64,000 nt of DNA, taken from positions 55,558,356-55,622,355 of the forward strand of contig NC_080072.1 in assembly GCF_949987535.1 (NCBI RefSeq), written 5' to 3'. Positions 47,912-58,735 of this stretch are shown here, piece after piece. Position numbers and translations under genes: made by a program. Position 1 is the first letter of the stretch; each line of letters starts with the position of its first letter. The stretch is from Balaenoptera acutorostrata (Eukaryota; Chordata; Mammalia; Artiodactyla; Balaenopteridae). The notes beneath the pieces were generated by a model. The model was not told the DNA's origin and did not search any database. It worked only from the letters and a program-made list of their open reading frames with translations.

Positions 47912-48122
47912 ATGAGACTTCCCTGGTGGCCCAGTGGGTAAAACTCCACGCTCCCAGTGCAGGGGGCCGGGGTTTGATCCCTGGTCGGGGAACTAGATCC
48001 CGCATGCACGCCGCAACTAAGAGTCCACATGCCGCAACTAAGAAGGTCCTGTGTGCCGCAACTAAGACCCAGCGCAGCCTAAATAAATAAATAAATAAAT
48101 AAATAATTTTTTAAAAAAGAGA
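47912..48122 (+). mobile_element. Short-type tRNA-derived SINE
   Basis: Head 'acttccctggtggcccagtg', B-box-like 'ggtttgatccc', then three 'tgccgcaactaag' style units and an (AAAT)n tail at 48080-48105. It differs from the CHR copies above in its body and is about 200 bp long. The flanks 'aaaaagaga' at about 47902 and 48114 could be its target duplication. Confidence 0.85.
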
Positions 48123-48425
48123 TGCAATAGGCATATCAATTAATCCCATTATGGACCTTGTTTGGTTCCTGTAAATCAAACAACCTTAAAATAAAGGCAT
48201 AATCAAAATGTAAACACTGACTAAATATTTGATTGTATTAAGGACTTTTTTTTTTAGATCTGATAATAGTAATAGTAAAAAATAGTGTAAGTTTTTTGAG
48301 AAGTCTATCTCTTAGAGATGCATATGAAACATTTACAGATGAAGTGCATTTGTCTGGGATTGGGGTGGGGTATGCAGTGGGGTATAGATGAAACAAGATT
48401 GGCCATGGGTGATGGTAACTGGAGG
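48123..48425. other. Non-coding, no identified element
   Basis: Nothing can be named in this 300-base stretch. Confidence 0.35.
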
Positions 48426-48429
48426 TCAC

Positions 48430-49245
48430 CCTGTTGCCTCTAGCCCACACCCTACCCTCCAGCCAGGTGGATGCTTGTCATTCCCAGAATGCCCCTGTTC
48501 CCGCATGCCCCAGAGCCATTGCCCCCGTGGCAAACGGCAAACCAAACCACTGTTCCTCCTGTAAGCCAGAGTTCAGCCATTCTCCTTTCCTCTTTGAAGT
48601 CCTCCCTGCCATCTTCCCCAGTCTCCATCCCCACCTCCACCCTGAAACAGGTAGGCCTCCCTCCTTTGGGATCCTCCCACCACCTGTGTGTGCTCCCACA
48701 GCGGCCCTTACATTTTCTCTAAGTGTCTGTTTCCCTGTCTGTCACCTTCAGCAGGCTGTGAGCTCCCAGAGGGCGGGTACCCTGTTGTAAGGCACAACTA
48801 GTGCTCAGGAAAGTTTGCTAGGCCAGTGTGCTGAGTGCCCGTTTTACAAATGAAGCAGTTGAGGCCCAGAGAAATCAGTGTCATAGCCAAGTTCCCAGAG
48901 CTAAAACTTGACAAGAGCTAGGACTTGAAACCAGAAGCTTCGAGTCGTTTCTCTACATTCCAGCTGAGCTGCAGGCCACAGTTCCCTGCATGCATTCATT
49001 CATTTAGCATTGATTGGGCGCCCCCTATTGACTGGCCCTGGCGGAACAAATCATGGGGCAGTGCTATGAAGGAAAACCACAGGCGACCAACCATGGGAAT
49101 CTGACATGGGGAAGCCACTTTGCCCTGGGATCTCAGGCAAGCCTCCTTGGGGAAGTGAGATTTAAACCGATTTGAAGCTATAGAGAGCCCATTCCAGGCC
49201 AAGGGGACCGCGTATGCAAAGCTTTGGAGTAGAGAGTGATGAGCC
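48430..49245. repeat. L2, MIR and antisense L2 relics in series
   Basis: 48540-48810 is the plus-strand L2 3' part ('aggctgtgagctcccagagg'). 48830-48990 is MIR ('ttttacaaatgaagcagttg', 'aggcccagagaaatcagtgt'). 49000-49240 is antisense L2-like ('cattccaggccaaggggacc'). Confidence 0.55.
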
Positions 49246-49571
49246 ATGAGGCTGGACAGTGGCAAACTGGGTCCACAGACAACACCTCCACCCCTTCCAG
49301 GGTTGTTTTCTTTCAATTATATTTTGCACTGTAGCATTGATGATTTTTGTTTAAAAATACAGTATAAGTACATCCTGACCACTCTGGCTGGCCCCCTTAG
49401 GACTCGGCTTCAGTGCTGGCCCCTGCATTTGTGTCACCAACCCACTGGCACAAGGAATTCTATCGTGGGTGGAAGTTTTTGATGTACGGTCACAGCCCAG
49501 ATGTACAGAAATGTAACTTTATTTCCCCATAACAGTCTTCATCCAAGCTCATGAATGCCCTTTTCAGCTAA

Positions 49572-49957
49572 TGGCAGAAGACTCTTCTTTTTTTTTTAAA
49601 TAAATTTATTTATTTTATTTTTGGCTGCGTTGGGTCTTCATTGCTGCGCACGGGCTTTCTCTAGTTGCAACGAGTGGTGCTACTCTTCGTTGCAGTGCGC
49701 GGGCTTCTCATTGTGGTGGCTTCTCTTGTTGTGGAGCACGGGCTCTAGGCGCGCGGGCTTCAGTAGTTGTGGCACATGGTCTCAGTAGTTGTGGCTCACA
49801 GGCTCTAGAGTGCAGGCTTAGTAGTTGTGGTGCACGGGCTTAGTTGCTCTGCAGCATGTGGGATCCTCCTGGACCAGGGCTCAAACCCATGTCCCCTGCA
49901 TTGGCAGGCAGACTCCCAACCACTGTGCCACCAGGGAAGCCCGCTGGCAGAAGACTC
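49572..49957 (-). mobile_element. CHR-type SINE, long form, perfect target duplication
   Basis: 'tggcagaagactc' at 49572-49584 and 49945-49957. On the minus strand the SINE reads head 'gggcttccctggtggcacag', long-form body and A/T-rich tail. Confidence 0.95.
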
Positions 49958-51499
49958 CTGATCTTGCTATTTCAAGGCAACTCAGTCATTTCTGGTTAAA
50001 CCATATCTTCTATGCGGTAAGTGTTCAAATTCCCAAATCCTCCCTGACCCCACCCTTCACCCAAGTGGCCCCAGGGCTTCTGACAAGTCTCTCTGAACTG
50101 CCCATAGTGTGGCTTATTTGGATGTTGGCTGCTGGCCTCCATTTTTCTGATCTCTGGGTCGTCACACCTGTGTCATCCTTCCCTAGGACCCTCTCAGCCC
50201 TGCTCGGCTCCCTTGGGGACTCAGGCCACCTGGCCCACCTTCTCTCACCTCCTTGTGAGGCTGCCCTCAGGGCTCCCGGCCTGGACTTCTCGCCTCTGCT
50301 AGTTGGCTGCCCGGCACCCTGCGGAGCACAGAACTCCTATGAAGGCTTGCCTAGGTCTACCTGGCAGACTGTGGGCAGTTGGGTCCCTTGTCTGTGACTG
50401 GCCCAAACCTATCTCCTATTTAGACCCCAGACGGGGTCAGGGACAGGGGAGGAAGGGCCCCTCTCAGCCTCCACCAATCTTTTGGGGTCTAGCTCCACCC
50501 CTTCCAAATAGCGCCCCCTGCAGCTCTTCAAGTTTCTACTCCCTTTTTTCAGAGGTGGGAAAACACCCCTGCATCACCACCTGCATGCATTCTCTTCTCC
50601 TCCATGGCAATATTTTTGTTTATGGCTATACACTAAAGTTCCCTAGGCTCCAGGCTCTGTCTAGTCAGACAAAACTTTTCTTGCTCCACAAAGCCTGCCC
50701 TTGCAATGAAAGCCTGGCTTTTGAGACATTCAGCCCTTCAATTCCCTATCTTGTTCTGGACTCTATCTACTCTGCCCTGGAGGCAGTACATCTCTGTTCT
50801 CTCCCGGTTCTACCAATCAACCGAGGAGCGAGGGAGGCCCGAGCAAGCTGGCACACTCCTTCCCTTTCCCCACAGCCTTCCTTCTTCGTGAATGAAGGAA
50901 AAGCACCACAGGAACAGCAGAATCCAGACCTAACGCAGCCAGCTGCTACCTGAATCCACTGGTCCTTCGGGAACACCCACTGCTGAGGTTCTGCTCCAAT
51001 CGGTCAGTCGGTCAGGAGGAGTTGGCCCAGACCCATGCACCTGCATCAAAGGCGCTCCTGTGCAAGGCTCTCACTGAGCACCAGGCTGCAGGTTTAAACT
51101 ACAAAGGGAAGCATCCTAGGAAGCCAGACAGGGGGACCAGGTGCCCAACCACTCTGCTTTTCCCAGTAGAGGATTTTGTTTGTTTCTTTGTTTCCCCTGA
51201 ACAAGGAACAGTAGTTGAGAGCTAGATTAAAGGTAGGAGGTTGACATTCTTATAAAATTATCAGTTGGCCCATCCAGAATGCCATCACCCTGCCTAGATC
51301 AATGCAGAGAGAAATGCCTGAATCCAACACCAAAATAAAACTGGTTATTTCATGGGGGAGGCGATTTAGGGTCAATTTTTACTTTCTTTTTTAAACTTTT
51401 ATGTATGGCTTATTTAAAAAAAAATCATCTATGATGTTCATAAAAACAAGCAATTCATTACTTTAAAAAACTGTTGAAGGTTGGAACAAGAAGATGCAT
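49958..51499. other. Non-coding, no identified element
   Basis: Moderately GC-rich around 50030-50530. The 216-codon open frame at 50303-50953 shows no domain, no repeat, no acceptor/donor pair and frame-typical low-complexity composition, so I do not call it a gene. Confidence 0.4.
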
Positions 51500-52215
51500 T
51501 TGGAGTGTATTTATTCCCTCTCACAACAGTATTTAGTGAGCACTTAGTACACGTCACGCCAGGAACTGCACTAGGGGGACGGCAGTGAGCACGGTGCCTG
51601 CTCCCAGCAGCGCAGGGGCTAGTGGGAGAGGCAGGCAACAGAGAACACACACACGAACAAGAAAATGCCACAGTAATGGGTGTAGAGAAGCAAATACAAT
51701 ACTCAAAAGTATTGGCAGCAGGATCTTGATGAGATATCTGTACACCCATGTCCATAGCACTGTTCTCAACAGCCAAAGGTACAAACAGCCCAAGTGTCTA
51801 TCAGCAGATGAATGGAAAAACAACATGTGGTCTATACGTACAACAGAACATTGTTCAGCCTTAAAAGGGAAGGAAATCCTGTCACATGCTCCACATAGAT
51901 GAACCCAGAGGACATTATGCTAAGTGAAATAGGCCAGTCACTAAAAGACAACTACTGTATGCTTCCATCACAGGAGGTTCCTAGAAGAGTCAAATTAATG
52001 GGGACAGAAAGGAAAACGGTAGCTGCCAGGGGCTGGGGGCAGGGGCGATGGGGAGTTGCTGTTAAATGGATACAAAATTTCAGTTTTGCAAGATGAAAAG
52101 TTCCGGAGATTGCACAACAGTATGAAGGTACTTCACACTACTGAACTGTACACTCAGAAATGGTTAAGATGGTACATTTCATGTTATGTGTATTTCATTA
52201 CAATTTAAAAAAAAC
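51500..52215 (+). mobile_element. Old LINE-1 3' end inserted in an ancient repeat
   Basis: From about 51700 the plus strand reads L1: 'tctgtacacccatgtccata', 'tcagcagatgaatggaaaaa', 'tatgctaagtgaaataggcc' and 'gctgccaggggctgggggca', ending 'tttcattacaatttaaaaaa'. The flanks look like one older repeat split by it: 'ggcagtgagcacggtgcctg' before, and 'tgtgatcagtgctgctgaca' resuming after 52225. Confidence 0.75.
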
Positions 52216-53654
52216 CACCAGCACCCAGGTGTGATCAGTGCTGCTGACATGATTGGGAGGCTGGGCAGGAAATGACAAGGGTCAGGGCCCTCAGGGAGAA
52301 GGGGTCACTGAAGTGTGCAGGCGAGAGAGCTGGTGAGGGCAGAGTGGTCTGAGCAGAGGTGTCTGGGGAAGATCCGGGTGAACTGAGGACTGGAGTGACC
52401 TGGAGACGGGGATGGGCAGGCCATGCGACGGGGGCCCCTGACAAGTCATGGCAAGACATGTATCCAAAGGCAAGGAAAGTTCTGGAGGACTGAGTCACAG
52501 AAACATTTACAGAGATCAACCTACCTGCCAGTTGGATGGGTTGGGGGCAAGGATGGGGCCAGGAGAGCAGTGAGGAGGCACCACAGGAGCCCAGGCCGGG
52601 GGGGCAGGGGATGCCCTGCACTCAGATGGTGGCAGCATGATGCAGAAGACAAATTCGGAGAGAGGAGGGTGATGGGCTCAAAAGGACCAGCTGGTGGCCT
52701 GGCCATGGCAAATGATCCTCGAGTTCCCTCTGTCATCTATCTGTCCTCTGTAGCCTCCGCGATTTTAGAATTCTTCAATGTGTTATCATGTTTGATCCTT
52801 GTAAGCACCCACGGCTGGGCAGAGTGGATGAAAAAACAGGGTTCAGAGGGCTAGAGGACAGGGGCCATTTCTCAGGTCTCACAGTGTCCGACACCCCAGC
52901 CCACCCACCAAAGCCACCTCGGGGTCAACATGAACCCCTTGTACCATCCCTGGCCCCGCACCCTTACTGGTAAGAAGCTGCTCCTTTGATCTCCTTCTCC
53001 TACAGCATAGCAAGCAGCATCATATCCAAATACTCTCAAGTTGTGCTTTGATTCATACAAGTTATCTCTATTGCTTTCTCCTATCTGCTACTTTCCTACT
53101 TTTGATCAGAGCAGGAAAGTAGATTGGTTTGGCTCCTTCTGCTTGCCACAGAGCTATGGAGGTTGAAATTTTGTGTTTTTCCAAGAGGCTATAAACAAAT
53201 GGATATATATTTTTTTCTTTTTAAATTTTTGGTTGCTCACTAATTCTTATAAAAATCCTCTCAATCCCCAAGTGAGAGCTCCAACCCTTTAAGCACTGCC
53301 CCTATCTCCCACAAGCTCTCAGAAAGACCAGTGATGGTTTGGCAGTGAGCTATTGTGATTTTTTTAGAAGAGTATGTTTTAGCACATCTCTGAGCTCTTA
53401 GACCAGAGAGGTGATTCTGGCCCCGAGTCACAGTGAAACGCCTGCAGAGACAATGTGGGGAATGCAATGAGCAAGGTGGTCCAGGTGTCTTAAGATAAAT
53501 CCTTTCAACACAGAAGCTGCTGCACTAAACAGGGAATAGTCTTCAGTGACACATTACACTCCCCACCATTTTTCCTTAAATGTGGGGCCCTCTTGGTCTG
53601 TCTTTCACATTTCCACTGTGAGAGAGAAACGAGTTTAAGAAAGATCCACTTCCC
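52216..53654. other. Non-coding with L2-like and MIR-like remnants
   Basis: 52225-52420 continues an antisense-L2-like repeat. 52750-52890 weakly resembles MIR ('ctgggcagagtggatgaaaa'). The remainder to the L1 at 53655 has nothing nameable. Overlapping open frames at 52235-52854 are on repeat-derived sequence. Confidence 0.4.
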
Positions 53655-55578
53655 ATCTACCCAAAAAGAATTCAGAGTAATGATAGTAAAGATGATCCAA
53701 GATCTCAGAAAAAGAATGGAGGCACAGACCAAGAAGATAAAAGAATTTTTTTTTCTTTTGGCCATGCTGTGTGGCTTGTGGGATCTTAGTTCCCTGACCA
53801 GCGATTGAACCCAAGCCCTCGGCAGTGAGAGCATGGAGTCCTAACCACTGGACCACCAGGGAATTCCCAATACAAGAAATATTTAACAAAGAGCTAGAAG
53901 ATATAAAGAACAAACAGAGATGAACAATATAATAACTGAAATGAAAAATACACTAGAAGGAATCAATAGCAGAATAAATGAGACAGAAGAATGGATAAGT
54001 GAGCTAAAAGAATGGTGGAAATCACTGCCATGAAACAGAATAAAGAAAAAAGAATGAAAAGAAATGAGGACAGTCTAACAGACCTGTGGAACAACATTAA
54101 ACACACCAACATTCGCATAATAGGGGTCACAGAAGGAGAAGAGAGAGAGAAGGAGCCTGAGAAAACATTTGAAGAAATAATAGCTGAAAACTACCCTAAC
54201 ACGGGAAAGGAAACAGTCACCCAAGTCCAAGAAGTGCAGAGAAACCCAGGCAGGATAACCCAAAGAGGAACATGCCAAGACACATAGTAATCAAACTGAC
54301 AAAAATTAAAGACAAAGAAAAAATATTAAAAGCAACAAGGGAAAAGCAACAAATAACATACAAGGGAATCCCCATCAGGTTATCAGCTGATTTTTTTTTT
54401 AGCAGAAACTCTGCAGGCCAAAAGGGATTGGCATGATATATTGAAAGTGATGAAAGGGAAAAACCTACAACCAAGAATACTCTACCCAGCAAGGCTCTCA
54501 TTCAAATTCAACAGAGAAATTAAAAGCTTTACAGACAAGCAAAAGCTAAGAAAATTCAGCACCACCAAACCAGCTTTAAACAAATGTTAAAGGAACTTCT
54601 CTAGGCGGAAAAGGCCACAAATAAAAACAAGAAAATTACAAATGAGAAAGCTCACCAGTAAAAGCACACAGAGAGTAAAAGTAGGAAATCATCCACACAC
54701 AAATACGATATCAAAACCAGCAATAGTGAGGAGAGTAGAAACGAAGGATATTGGAAATGCATTTGAAATTAAAAAGACCAGCAACTTAAAAGAATCTTGT
54801 TTATATATAGACTGCTATATCAAAACCTCATGGTAACTGCAAACCAAAAATCTACAATAGATACACACACACAAAAGAAAAAGGAATCCAAACACAACAC
54901 TAAAATTAGTCATCAAATCACAAGAGAAGAGAACAAAAGCAGAAGGGAAGAAAAAAGACCTACAAAAACAAATCGAAAACAATTAACGAAATGTCAATAA
55001 GAACACACATAGTGATAATTACCTTAAATGTAAACAGATTAAATGCTCCAACCAAAAACATAGACTGGCTTAATGGATACAAAAACAGGACCCATATATA
55101 TGCTGTCTACAAGAGACCCACTTCAGAGCTAGGGGCACATACAGACTGAAAGTGAGGGGATGGAAAAAGGTATTTCATGCAAATGCAAATCAAAATGAAG
55201 CTGGAGTAACAATACTCATATCAGACAAAACAGACTTTAAAATAAAGACTATTACAAGAGACAAAGGACACTACATAATGATCAGGGTATCGATCCAAGA
55301 AGAAGATATAACAATGGTAAATATATATGCACCCAACATAGGAGCATCTCAATATGTATGGCAAGTACTAAGAGCCATAAAAGGAGAAATTGACAGTAAC
55401 ACAATAATAGTGGAGGACTTTTAACACCCCACTTTCATCAATGGACAGATCATCCAGACAGAAAATCAATAAGGAAATGCAGGCCTTAAATGACACATTA
55501 GAACAAATTGACTTAATTGATATAGAGCATTCCATCTGAAAGCAGCAGAATATACATTCTTTTCAAGTGCACATGGAG
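53655..55578 (+). mobile_element. LINE-1 copy G: ORF1 and start of ORF2, cut by a second L1
   Basis: Begins inside ORF1 ('cccaaaaagaattcagagta'), holds the ORF1 RRM part (open 54012-54287 with 'NIRIIGVTEGEEREKEP') and the ORF1 3' end ('ttaaaggaacttctctaggc'). The ORF2 endonuclease part follows ('MRGWKKVFHANANQNEAGVT', about 55152). It stops at 'caagtgcacatgga', where the next L1 starts; in copy A the sequence continues into the rest of ORF2. ORF1 and ORF2 are broken by stops and by a SINE at 53751. Confidence 0.85.
53751..53868 (-). mobile_element. Short tRNA-derived SINE inside L1 copy G
   Basis: On the minus strand: 'gggaattccctggtggtcca' head, B-box-like 'gggttcaatcgc', 'actaagatcccacaagccac' and an A-run (the T/C tract at 53746-53758). 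The L1 ORF1 sequence reads 'accaagaagataaaagaa' before it and continues 'aatacaagaaatatttaaca' after it, so the SINE is younger than this L1. Confidence 0.88.
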
Positions 55579-57784
55579 GAGAGACCTTCAAGATGGCAGA
55601 GGAGTAAGACGTGGATATCACCTTCCTCCCCACAAATACATCAGAAATACATCTACATGTGGAACAACTCCTACAGAACACCTACTGAACGCTGGTAGAA
55701 GACCTCAGACTTCCCAAAAGGCAAGAAACTCCCCACGTACCTGGGTAGGGCAAAAGAAAAAAGAAAAACCAGAGACAAAAGAATAGGGATGGGACCTGCA
55801 CCTCTGGGAGGGAGCTGTGAAGGAGGAAAAGTTTCCAAACACTAGGAAGCCCCTTCACTGGTGGAGACGGGGCGGGGGGCGGAGGGGAAGCTTCAGAGCC
55901 ATGGAGGAGAGCACAGCAACAGGGATGCAGAGGGCAAAGCGGAGAGATTCCCGCACAGAGAATCGGTGCCGACCAGCACTCACCAGCCCGAGAGGCTTGT
56001 CTGCTCACCTGCCGGGGCAGGTTTGGGCTGGGAGCTGAGGCTCGGGCTTCGGAGGTCAGACCCCAGGGAGAGGACTGGGGTGGGCTGCGTGAACACAGCC
56101 TGAAGGGGGCTAGTGCACCATAGCTAGCCGGGAGGGAGTCTGGGAAAAAGTCTGGAACTGCCTAAGAGGCAAGAGACCATTATTTCGGGGTGTGCGAGGA
56201 GAGGGGATTCAGAGCGCCGCCTAAACGAGCTCCAGAGATGGGCGCGAGCCACGGCTATCAGTGCAGACACCAGAGACGGACATGAAATGCTAAGGCTGCT
56301 GCTGCAGCCACCAAGAAGCCTGTGTGCGAGCACAGGTCACTACTCACACCTCCCCTCCCAAGAGCCTGTGCAACCCGCCACTGCCAGGGTCCCGTGATCC
56401 AGGGACAACCTTCCCAGGAGAACACACAGCACGCCTCAGGCTGTTGCAATGTCATGCAGGCCTCTGTCGCCACAGGCTCACCCCACATTCCATACCCCTC
56501 CCTCCCCCCATCCTGAGTGACCCAGAGCCCCCGAATCAGCTGCTACTTTAACCCCATCCTGTCTGAGTGAAGAACAGACGCCCTCAGGCAACCTACATGC
56601 AGAGGTGGGGCCAAATCCAAAGCTGGACCCCAGGAGCTGTGCGAACAAAGAAGAGAAAGGGAATTTTCTCCCAGCAGCCTCAGGAGCAGCGGATTAAATC
56701 TCCACAATCAACTTGATGTACCCTGCATCTCTGGAATACCTGAATAGACAACGAATCATCCCAAAATTGAGGCGGTGGACTTTGGGAGCAACTGTAGACT
56801 TGGAGGTTGCTTTCTGCATCTAATTTCGTTCTGGTTTTATGTTTATCTTAGTTTACTATTTAGAGCTTATTATCATTGGTAGATTTCTTTATTGATTTGG
56901 TTGCTCTCTTCCTTTTCTTTTTATATATAGATATATATTTTTTTTCCTTTTTCTCTTTTTGTAAGTGTGTATGTGTATGCTTCTTTGTGTGATTTTGTCT
57001 GTATAGCTTCGCTTTTACCATTTGTCCTAGGGTTCTGTCTGTTCACTTTTTGTTGTTGTTGTTTTTTGCCTTTTTTTTTAGTATAGTTCTTAGCACTTGT
57101 TATCATTGGTGGATTTGTTTTTTTGTTTGGTTGCTCTCCTCTTTCTTTCCTTCTTTTTTTCCCTTTCTTATTACTTTTTAATTTTTTTAATTTTTAGTAA
57201 TTAAAAATTTTTTTAAGTTTAATATCTTTATTTTATTTTATTATTTGTTTCTTTCTTCTGTCTTTTTTCTCCCTTTTCTTCTGAGCCCTGTGGCTGACAT
57301 GGTCTTGGTGTTCCAGCCAGGTGTCAGGCCTGTGCCTCTGAGGTGGGAGAGCCAAGTTCAGGTCATTGGTCCACCAGAGACTGCCCAGCTCCAAGTAATA
57401 CCAAACGGCAAAAGCTCTCCCAGAGATCTCCACCTCAATGCTAAGACCCAGCTCCACTCAATGACCAGCAATCTATAGTACTGGACACCCTATGCCAAAC
57501 AACTGGCAGGACAGCAACACAACCCCACCCATTAGCAGAGAGGCTGCCTAAAATCATAATAAAGTCAAAGGCACCCGAAAACACACCACTGGACGTGGTC
57601 CTGCCTACCAAAAAGACAAGATCCAGCTTCATCCACCAGAACACAGGCACCAGTCCCCTCCACCAGGAAGCCTACACAACCCACTGAACCAACCTTAGCC
57701 ACTAGGGGCAGACACCAAAAACAAGGGGAACTACGAACCTGCAGTCTGCGAAAAGGAGACCCCAAACACAGTAAGTTAGGTAAA
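55579..57784 (+). promoter_or_regulatory. L1 copy H 5' UTR (internal pol II promoter region)
   Basis: About 2.2 kb, in two parts: GC-rich (55850-56530, many CpG/TpG) and pyrimidine-rich on the + strand (56820-57270). The T-rich part contains an imperfect duplication of about 50 bp: 'ttatcattggtagatttctt' near 56869 and 'ttatcattggtggatttgtt' near 57100. Promoter function is known for L1 5' UTRs generally; it is inferred here. Old CpGs appear partly decayed. Confidence 0.6.
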
Positions 57785-58676
57785 ATGAGAAGACAGAGAA
57801 ACACACAGCAGATGAAGGAGCAAGGCAAAAACCCATCAGACCAAACAAATGAAGAGGAAATAGGTAATCTACCTGAAAAAGAACTCAGAGTAATGATAGT
57901 AAATACAATCCAAAGTCTTGGAAATAGAATGGAGAAAATACAAGAAACGTTTAACAAGGACCTAGAAGAACTAAAGAGCAAGCAAACAATGATGAACAAC
58001 ACAATAAATGAAATTAAGAAGTCTCTAGAAGGAATCAATAGCAGAATAACTGAGGCAGAAGAACAGATAAGTGACCTCAAAGATAAAATAGTGGAAATAA
58101 CTCCTGCAGAGCAGAATAAAGAAAAAAGAATGAAAAGAATTGAGGAGAGTCTCAGAGACCTCTGGGACAACATTAAATGCACCAACATTTGAATTATAGG
58201 AGTCCCAGAAGAAGAAGAGAAAAAGAAAGGGACTGAGAAAATATTTGAAGAGATTATAGTTGAAAACATCCCTAATATGGGAAAGGAAATAGTCAATCAA
58301 CTTCAGGAAGTGCAGAGAGTCCCATACAGGATAAATCCAAGGAGAAACACGCCAAGACACATATTAATCAAACTATCAAAAATTAAATACAAAGAAAAAA
58401 TATTAAAAGCAGCAGGGAAAAGCAACAAACAACACACAAGGGAATCCACATAAGGTTAACAGCTGATCTTTGAGCAGAAACTCTGCAAGCCAGAAGGGAG
58501 TGCCAGGACATATTTAAAGTGATGAAAGGGAAAAAACTACAACCAAGATTACACTACCCAGCAAGGATCTCATTCAGATTCAACGGAGAAATTAAAATCT
58601 TTACAGACAAGCAAAAGCTAAGAGAATTCAGCACCACCAAACCAGCTCTACAACAAATGCTAAAGGAACTTCTCTA
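57785..58676 (+). pseudogene. L1 copy H ORF1, broken by a nonsense change
   Basis: The start 'MRRQRNTQQMKEQGKNPSDQ' is followed by a coiled coil ('IKKSLEGINSRITEAEEQIS') and the RRM start. A TGA at 58190-58192 ends the frame after 135 residues, where copy A has CGC and other copies read Arg; this looks like CpG decay. L1 ORF1 sequence goes on to 'ctaaaggaacttctctagg' at about 58676, so the loss of the C-terminal RNA-binding part is by mutation, not deletion. Small frameshifts follow the stop. The product would lack the nucleic-acid-binding end. Confidence 0.88.
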
Positions 58677-58735
58677 GGCAGGAAACACAAGAGAAGGAAA
58701 AGACCTACAATAACAAACCCAAAATAACTAAGAAA

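Noticed and set aside
50303..50953. 216-codon open frame, the longest outside repeats and the terminal exon
   Set aside because: No splice pair, no initiation context of note, no domain, and composition like random GC-rich DNA.
57565..58296. 243-codon minus-strand open frame and other long antisense frames across 3794-4294, 60601-61008 and 61078-61401
   Set aside because: Shadows of L1 ORF1/ORF2 on the opposite strand; A-rich sense strand yields stop-poor antisense frames.
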